Below, piece after piece: positions 5,624 to 9,295 of a DNA stretch of 9,295 bases. The stretch spans positions 1 to 9,295 of the forward strand of contig DKDS01000063.1 of assembly GCA_002451855.1 (NCBI GenBank). Reading direction: 5' to 3'. Source of the DNA: Ruminococcaceae bacterium UBA6842 (GTDB taxonomy: Bacteria > Bacillota > Clostridia > Oscillospirales > Acutalibacteraceae). Position numbers and translations under genes: made by a program. Every line of letters starts with the position of its first letter. Position 1 is the stretch's first letter. The notes under the pieces were generated by a model. The model had not been told where the DNA came from and did not search any database. It worked only from the letters and a program-made list of their open reading frames with translations.

Positions 5624-5659
5624 AACCGTTGTGAACTTTTGGGTTTGCAACGGTTTTTT
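5624..5659 (+). terminator. Intrinsic terminator of tRNA-Arg
   Basis: AACCGTTG (5624-5631) pairs with CAACGGTT (5648-5655) around a 16 base loop. The downstream arm runs directly into a T tract ending at 5659. It starts two bases after the tRNA's CCA end and separates the tRNA from the phosphofructokinase gene. Confidence 0.75.
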
Positions 5660-5690
5660 GTTTATTTTAAATTCAGCGGAGGATACAATT

Positions 5691-6620
5691 ATGATTTATA
5701 CCGTGACCCTTAATCCGGCGCTTGACTATGTTCTTTATCCCGATACCCTTAAAACAGGAAGTATAAATAACAGCATAAAGGAGACCGTCTTTTGCGGCGG
5801 CAAGGGCATTAATGTTTCGGTAATGCTTAAAAACCTCGGCGTTCCGTCTGCCGCGCTCGGCTTTATCGCCGGTTTTACGGGGGATGAAATCGAAAAAAGA
5901 GTAAAGGAAAAGGGAATATATACCGATTTTATACGCCTAAAGCAGGGGATGAGCAGAATAAATGTAAAGCTCAGAACCGATACGGAAACAGATATTAATT
6001 CAAACGGACCCGCAATTCCCGAAGAAGCGCTGAAAGGGCTGTATAATAAGCTTGGCAGTCTTAAAAGCGGTGATATTCTTGTGCTTGCGGGAAGCATACA
6101 TAAAGGTCTGCCACCCGATACATATGAAAAGCTTTTGCGGATAACGGCGAAAAACAATGTAAAAGCCGTGGTTGACGCAAGGGGCGAAGTGCTTACAAAC
6201 ACCCTTAAATACAAGCCGTTTTTAATAAAGCCGAATTTTGAGGAGCTGTGCGAACTTTTTTCGGTAAGCTCGCTTAATATAAAACAGGCGGTCGGCTTTG
6301 CGGAGGAGCTGAGAAAAAAAGGAGCCTTAAATGTAATGGTGTCGTTAGGCGGCAAGGGAGCGTTTTTAATCGACGAAAATGGGGAAAAGCATTTCTGTTC
6401 GGCGCCTTCGGGAAAGGCGGTAAATACTGTCGGCGCGGGGGATTCTGCAGTGGCGGGATTTATAGCCGCGGCGGCGGAAAATAAGGATTACGGATATGCG
6501 TTAAGAAGCGCGGTTTGCGCCGGAAGCGCCACAGCGTTTTCCGAGGGACTGGGCTCTTATGAGCTTGTAAAACGGCTTATGAACAGCGTACAGTCCGTCA
6601 CAGAAGAATGTTTTGTGTAA
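5691..6620 (+). CDS. fruK: 1-phosphofructokinase (PfkB family)
   Basis: This is a cytoplasmic sugar-phosphate kinase of 309 aa. By family it phosphorylates fructose 1-phosphate with ATP to fructose 1,6-bisphosphate, feeding PTS-imported fructose into glycolysis. The N-terminus MIYTVTLNPALDY (Asp12 contacts substrate) is typical of the FruK/LacC branch. GGKGINVS (36-43) is the first PfkB signature, KPNFEEL (180-186) is conserved, and NTVGAGDSAVAGF (245-257) is the second signature with anion-hole GAGD and catalytic-base Asp251. The start at 5691 has GGAGG at 5678-5682, eight bases upstream; upstream in-frame codons would run into the tRNA terminator. Neither fruR nor fruA is adjacent, so the usual fru operon is split or this is a stand-alone kinase. 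Tagatose-6-phosphate kinase (LacC) is the main alternative. No clear promoter is seen between the tRNA terminator and the gene, and no clear terminator follows it. Confidence 0.88.
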   Translation: MIYTVTLNPALDYVLYPDTLKTGSINNSIKETVFCGGKGINVSVMLKNLGVPSAALGFIAGFTGDEIEKRVKEKGIYTDFIRLKQGMSRINVKLRTDTETDINSNGPAIPEEALKGLYNKLGSLKSGDILVLAGSIHKGLPPDTYEKLLRITAKNNVKAVVDARGEVLTNTLKYKPFLIKPNFEELCELFSVSSLNIKQAVGFAEELRKKGALNVMVSLGGKGAFLIDENGEKHFCSAPSGKAVNTVGAGDSAVAGFIAAAAENKDYGYALRSAVCAGSATAFSEGLGSYELVKRLMNSVQSVTEECFV

Positions 6621-6721
6621 AAGTGTTTTTCTACGACGCACACTTTATTGTGTACGGTGTACAAATTGACAGGCTTTAAGGCAACTCAAACCCAAAAAAT
6701 GTTAGAAATTTTTATGCTTTG

Positions 6722-6750
6722 TTGACATATAAACAAAAAAACAGTATAAT
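6722..6750 (+). promoter_or_regulatory. Consensus promoter of the liv operon
   Basis: Perfect TTGACA (6722-6727), 17 bases, and perfect TATAAT (6745-6750). The start is expected near 6757, giving a leader of about 59 nt before livK. Confidence 0.88.
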
Positions 6751-6760
6751 TTATTAAAAT

Positions 6761-6784
6761 TGAATAAGAAAATATGCTTATTCA
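6761..6784. promoter_or_regulatory. Palindrome just past the liv transcription start
   Basis: TGAATAAG (6761-6768) and its exact inverse CTTATTCA (6777-6784) flank eight A/T-rich bases. The element begins a few bases after the expected start. It could act as a repressor operator or as a hairpin near the 5' end of the message, well ahead of the AGGGAGG ribosome binding site (6801-6807). The TGAATA half recalls arginine-repressor half-sites, but the spacing does not fit a standard ARG box. The regulator is unknown. Confidence 0.5.
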
Positions 6785-6815
6785 TTCTTTGATACTTTTT
6801 AGGGAGGAAAACAGT

Positions 6816-7985
6816 ATGAAAAAAATTTTTGCGGCAATCCTTTGTGTAGCTGCCATTTGTGCGAGCTTTGCCGGATGCGGCGGCAGCCAGAGCAGCTCGG
6901 ACACAATTAAAATCGGTATTTTTGAACCGGCTTCGGGCGCCAACGGCGCAGGCGGTAAGCAGGAGACCTTGGGCGTTAAGTACGCTCACGATGTACAGCC
7001 TACCGTTGAAATTGACGGAAAGACCTACAAAATAGAACTGGTTGAGGTTGATAACCAGTCTGCGGACGATAAGGCGGTAACCGCCGCCGCCGAGCTTGTT
7101 AATAAAAAGGTTTCGGTAGTTCTCGGCTCTTACGGCTCAAGCGTTTCGATAGCGGCTTCGCCTACATTTAAGGAGGCTAACATCCCCGCAATCGGTATTA
7201 CCTGCACAAACGCACAGGTAACAAAGGGCAACAAGCATTATTTCCGTATTTGCTTCCTCGATCCCTTCCAGGGCGCTGTACTTGCGAAATACGCTTGGGA
7301 CAACGGTGTTAAAACCGCTTATACCTTAGCAGAGCTCGGCAACGCTTATGATTTGGGTCTTGCAAGCAGCTTTAAGACCGCTTTTGAGAAATTGGGCGGT
7401 AAGGTTGTAGCGGAAAACTTCCCGACCAATCAGGCTGACTTTACTTCTTATATTACAAACGCCAAGAACAGCGGCGCTCAGGCGATATTCGCTCCTACCT
7501 CAATTTCTTACGCACAGCTGATAATCGAAGCCGCCGCAACACAGGGAATTAAAATTCCGCTTTATGCCGGCGATACTTGGGACAGCAATGTTATTCTTGC
7601 GGCAGCAAAGGGCAAAGATGTTGAGGTCAACATCACCACCTTCTATCAGGAGGGCGGCAACAAGGAATTCGACGACGGCTTTAAAAAGTGGTTAAACGCT
7701 GATTCCTCAAGACTTACCAACAACGGCGGCAACGATATAGTATCTGCTGTTTCCGCAATGGGCTACGATTCTTACTTCACTGCGCTTGAGGCTATAAAGG
7801 CTGCAAAGAGCGGCGATTCGCAGAAGATAATGGACGCCCTTTGGAATGTTGATTACAAGGGTGTTACCGGCGAAATCAAATTCGATTCCGAGAACGGCGA
7901 CGCAGAGCGTACCGTAGCCTACATCAAGGCTGCCGACAACGAGACCGGCGAGTGGAAATTTGTTAAGGAACAAGGCGTTAATTAA
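6816..7985 (+). CDS. livK: Branched-chain amino acid type ABC transporter substrate-binding lipoprotein
   Basis: This is the extracellular binding protein of a LivKHMGF-type importer, 389 aa, with the periplasmic-binding-protein type I fold. Residues 1-20 are a lipoprotein signal ending in SFAGC, giving Cys21 as lipid anchor, followed by a serine-rich linker. The family motif IKIGIFEPASGANGAGG (31-47) opens lobe one. VVLGSYGSSVSIAASP (101-116) and IPAIGITCTNAQVT (123-136) form the ligand pocket strands, equivalent to those gripping the amino-acid backbone in LivJ/LivK. The ATG at 6816 is chosen for AGGGAGG at 6801-6807, eight bases upstream, and because the signal peptide starts there. An earlier in-frame ATG at 6774 falls inside the leader palindrome. 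Leucine, isoleucine and valine are likely ligands, but relatives bind other amino acids, amides or urea. A stem-loop separates it from livH. Confidence 0.88.
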   Translation: MKKIFAAILCVAAICASFAGCGGSQSSSDTIKIGIFEPASGANGAGGKQETLGVKYAHDVQPTVEIDGKTYKIELVEVDNQSADDKAVTAAAELVNKKVSVVLGSYGSSVSIAASPTFKEANIPAIGITCTNAQVTKGNKHYFRICFLDPFQGAVLAKYAWDNGVKTAYTLAELGNAYDLGLASSFKTAFEKLGGKVVAENFPTNQADFTSYITNAKNSGAQAIFAPTSISYAQLIIEAAATQGIKIPLYAGDTWDSNVILAAAKGKDVEVNITTFYQEGGNKEFDDGFKKWLNADSSRLTNNGGNDIVSAVSAMGYDSYFTALEAIKAAKSGDSQKIMDALWNVDYKGVTGEIKFDSENGDAERTVAYIKAADNETGEWKFVKEQGVN

Positions 7986-8002
7986 TCGTTGATTTTCGCT
8001 TC

Positions 8003-8036
8003 GGACCGGATGAATAGCATCCGGTCCTGATTTTTT
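8003..8036 (+). terminator. Terminator or attenuator between livK and livH
   Basis: A perfect ten-pair stem GGACCGGATG (8003-8012) / CATCCGGTCC (8018-8027) has a five-base loop. TGA and six T (8031-8036) follow. As no new promoter is evident before livH, partial read-through would give more binding protein than permease. The stem would also protect the livK message from 3' decay. Confidence 0.8.
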
Positions 8037-8076
8037 AAATCACGATGTATTACACCTGTTTTTCGGAGGAATTTTA

Positions 8077-8955
8077 ATGGATTATTTATTGGCGGGAATA
8101 TCCGTCGGCGGTCAGTATGCGCTTATAGCCATAGGTTATACAATGGTTTACGGCATACTCCGTCTCATAAACTTCGCCCACGGCGATATATTTATGGTTG
8201 CGGGACTGATAATGGTTTACGCAACTACGGCTATGCCGCTTTATCTGTCAATACCGTTTGTGCTTGCGGTTACGGTAATAATCGGCGTAACGGTCGAAAA
8301 GGTGGCGTATAAGCCGCTTAGATCCGCACCCCGTATGTCGGTTATGATATCCGCCATCGGCGTTTCCTACACGCTTCAGAATATAGCGCTTTACGCCACG
8401 GGCGGTCTTGCAAAGGTTTATCCCACCATACCGTTTTTATCAAACACGGTAAAGATATTCGGTGCTACAACCAAATGGGTTACGGTAATTACCCCCGTGC
8501 TTACGGTTGCCTTGGTTCTGGGGCTTGTGGCGATAATCAAATTCACAAAAATCGGTATCGCAATGCGTGCCGTTTCAAAGGATTTCGAAACCAGTCAGCT
8601 TATGGGCGTAAAAATCAACAGGGTTATAAGCATGACCTTTGTAATAGGCTCGTTTTTGGCGGCGGTCGGTTCGATACTCTATTTTTCAAACTATCCGTCG
8701 GTAGTTCCCACATCAGGCTCAATGCCGGGACTTAAATCCTTTGTTGCGGCGGTTTTCGGCGGAATAGGCTCGATACCCGGCGCTGTTGTGGGAGCGTTTA
8801 TAATAGGTATCTGCGAAAACCTTATACGTTCGGTAAGCATAGGCGGCGTGAGCCTTACGCCGTTTTCGGACGCGTTTACATTCGCACTGCTTATTGTTAT
8901 ACTTTGTGTTAAACCGTCAGGTCTTTTCGGTGAAAAGGTCACCGATAAGGTTTAA
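8077..8955 (+). CDS. livH: Branched-chain amino acid type ABC transporter permease LivH
   Basis: This is the first of two membrane permeases of the importer, 292 aa, the usual LivH size. It has about eight hydrophobic segments. The N-terminal signature GILRLINFAHGD (26-37) is characteristic of LivH. GIAMRAVSKDFETSQLMGV (160-178) is the cytoplasmic loop that contacts the ATPase subunits. FGGIGSIPGAVVGAFIIG (227-244) is the conserved C-terminal motif. The ATG at 8077 follows GGAGGA (8065-8070) by six bases. It lies 91 bases after livK, across the stem-loop, and 15 bases before livM. Its expression should depend on read-through from the livK promoter. The same architecture occurs in urea (UrtB) transporters, so the substrate is not fixed by this subunit. 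Confidence 0.9.
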   Translation: MDYLLAGISVGGQYALIAIGYTMVYGILRLINFAHGDIFMVAGLIMVYATTAMPLYLSIPFVLAVTVIIGVTVEKVAYKPLRSAPRMSVMISAIGVSYTLQNIALYATGGLAKVYPTIPFLSNTVKIFGATTKWVTVITPVLTVALVLGLVAIIKFTKIGIAMRAVSKDFETSQLMGVKINRVISMTFVIGSFLAAVGSILYFSNYPSVVPTSGSMPGLKSFVAAVFGGIGSIPGAVVGAFIIGICENLIRSVSIGGVSLTPFSDAFTFALLIVILCVKPSGLFGEKVTDKV

Positions 8956-8970
8956 GGGAGGGGAGTGTTT

Positions 8971-9295
8971 ATGAAGATATTAAGTCCTGCGGACAAAAAG
9001 AAAAATACCGTCTGCAATCTTATACTTTTTGCGGCGCTTATTGCCGTGCTTATTTACATAGACGCAACCTCGCTTTCGGTTGATATGATAGTAAAGGTAC
9101 TTCAAAAGGGCTGCGTATACGCCATAGTCGTTGTATCTATGAACCTGCTAAACGGATTTACCGGGCTGTTTTCTTTGGGACAGGCAGTCTTTATGCTGAT
9201 AGGCGCCTATATGTATTCGGTTTTCTCGGTTGACAACGCAAGCCGTGAAATGGTATACAGCTTTTCGGGAAAGCCTGTTATAAACTTTCAGCTTC
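8971..9295 (+). CDS. livM: Branched-chain amino acid type ABC transporter permease LivM (3' truncated by window)
   Basis: This is the second permease of the importer; 108 codons are visible and the frame is open at the window edge, where family members reach about 300-360 aa. The start at 8971 has a G-rich ribosome binding site (GGGAGGGGAG, 8956-8965) five bases upstream and lies 15 bases after the livH stop. A first membrane segment is visible at about residues 15-31 (CNLILFAALIAVLIYID). The LivM hallmark NLLNGFTGLFSLGQAVFM follows, and then LIGAYMYSVFSV, the counterpart of the usual GAY(T/V)xA segment. The sequence then reaches an extracytoplasmic stretch (DNASREMVYSFSGKP). The ATPases livG and livF are expected immediately downstream but are outside the window. 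Confidence 0.88.
   Translation, partial: MKILSPADKKKNTVCNLILFAALIAVLIYIDATSLSVDMIVKVLQKGCVYAIVVVSMNLLNGFTGLFSLGQAVFMLIGAYMYSVFSVDNASREMVYSFSGKPVINFQL

Noticed and set aside
5519..5713. Open frame across the tRNA and its terminator
   Set aside because: It reads through a complete tRNA cloverleaf and has no ribosome binding site; it is not coding.
6620..6646. AAAGTGT/ACACTTT inverted repeat after the fruK stop
   Set aside because: The A/T-rich stem of seven pairs has a 13 base loop and no T run behind it, so it is not supported as a terminator.
6666..6671. Second TTGACA upstream of the liv promoter
   Set aside because: No -10-like hexamer lies 16-18 bases downstream; the sequence there is AAACCC-like.
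1..9295. CRISPR arrays, insertion sequences, phage or defence genes
   Set aside because: No spaced direct repeats, transposase or integrase motifs, or recognisable defence domains were seen; all long frames are housekeeping or transport genes of similar composition.

Overview
The window reads as chromosomal DNA of a low-to-mid GC Gram-positive anaerobe, most likely class Clostridia (gut Oscillospiraceae-like). The signs are near-consensus sigma-A promoters with 17 bp spacers, strong GGAGG-type ribosome binding sites, GTG starts, lipoprotein signal peptides on both binding proteins, and a tRNA with an encoded CCA end. The taxon is inferred from style and from a clostridial-type ZnuA; no phylogenetic marker is present. 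All genes belong to known families. No phage, insertion sequence, CRISPR array or toxin-antitoxin pair was seen.

Layout: (1) 1-145, minus: the first 48 codons of an unrecognised membrane protein. (2) 220-2754, plus: a zinc-uptake operon znuA-znuC-znuB, with a consensus promoter immediately followed by a perfect 23 bp palindrome that looks like a Zur operator. (3) 3850-2760, minus: a two-gene operon of a histidine phosphatase and the RuvX/YqgF nuclease, coupled by an ATGA overlap and convergent with znuB. (4) 3925-5459, plus: mgtE, a CBS-gated magnesium transporter, behind a perfect consensus promoter and a roughly 138 nt leader with terminator-like and alternative pairings. The leader does not look like the M-box riboswitch. 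(5) 5487-5659: tRNA-Arg(ACG) with its own promoter, a hairpin at the very 5' end of its precursor, and an intrinsic terminator. (6) 5691-6620, plus: 1-phosphofructokinase, without other fru genes. (7) 6722-9295, plus: a branched-chain amino acid type ABC operon livK-livH-livM. It has a consensus promoter, a palindrome just past the transcription start, and an attenuator-like hairpin between binding protein and permeases. livM runs off the edge.

The region is mainly nutrient and metal uptake (Zn2+, Mg2+, amino acids) plus housekeeping. No new protein system is visible. The most interesting unexplained elements are regulatory: the mgtE leader RNA, the zinc-operon operator, the 5'-terminal hairpin of the tRNA precursor, and the palindrome ahead of livK.
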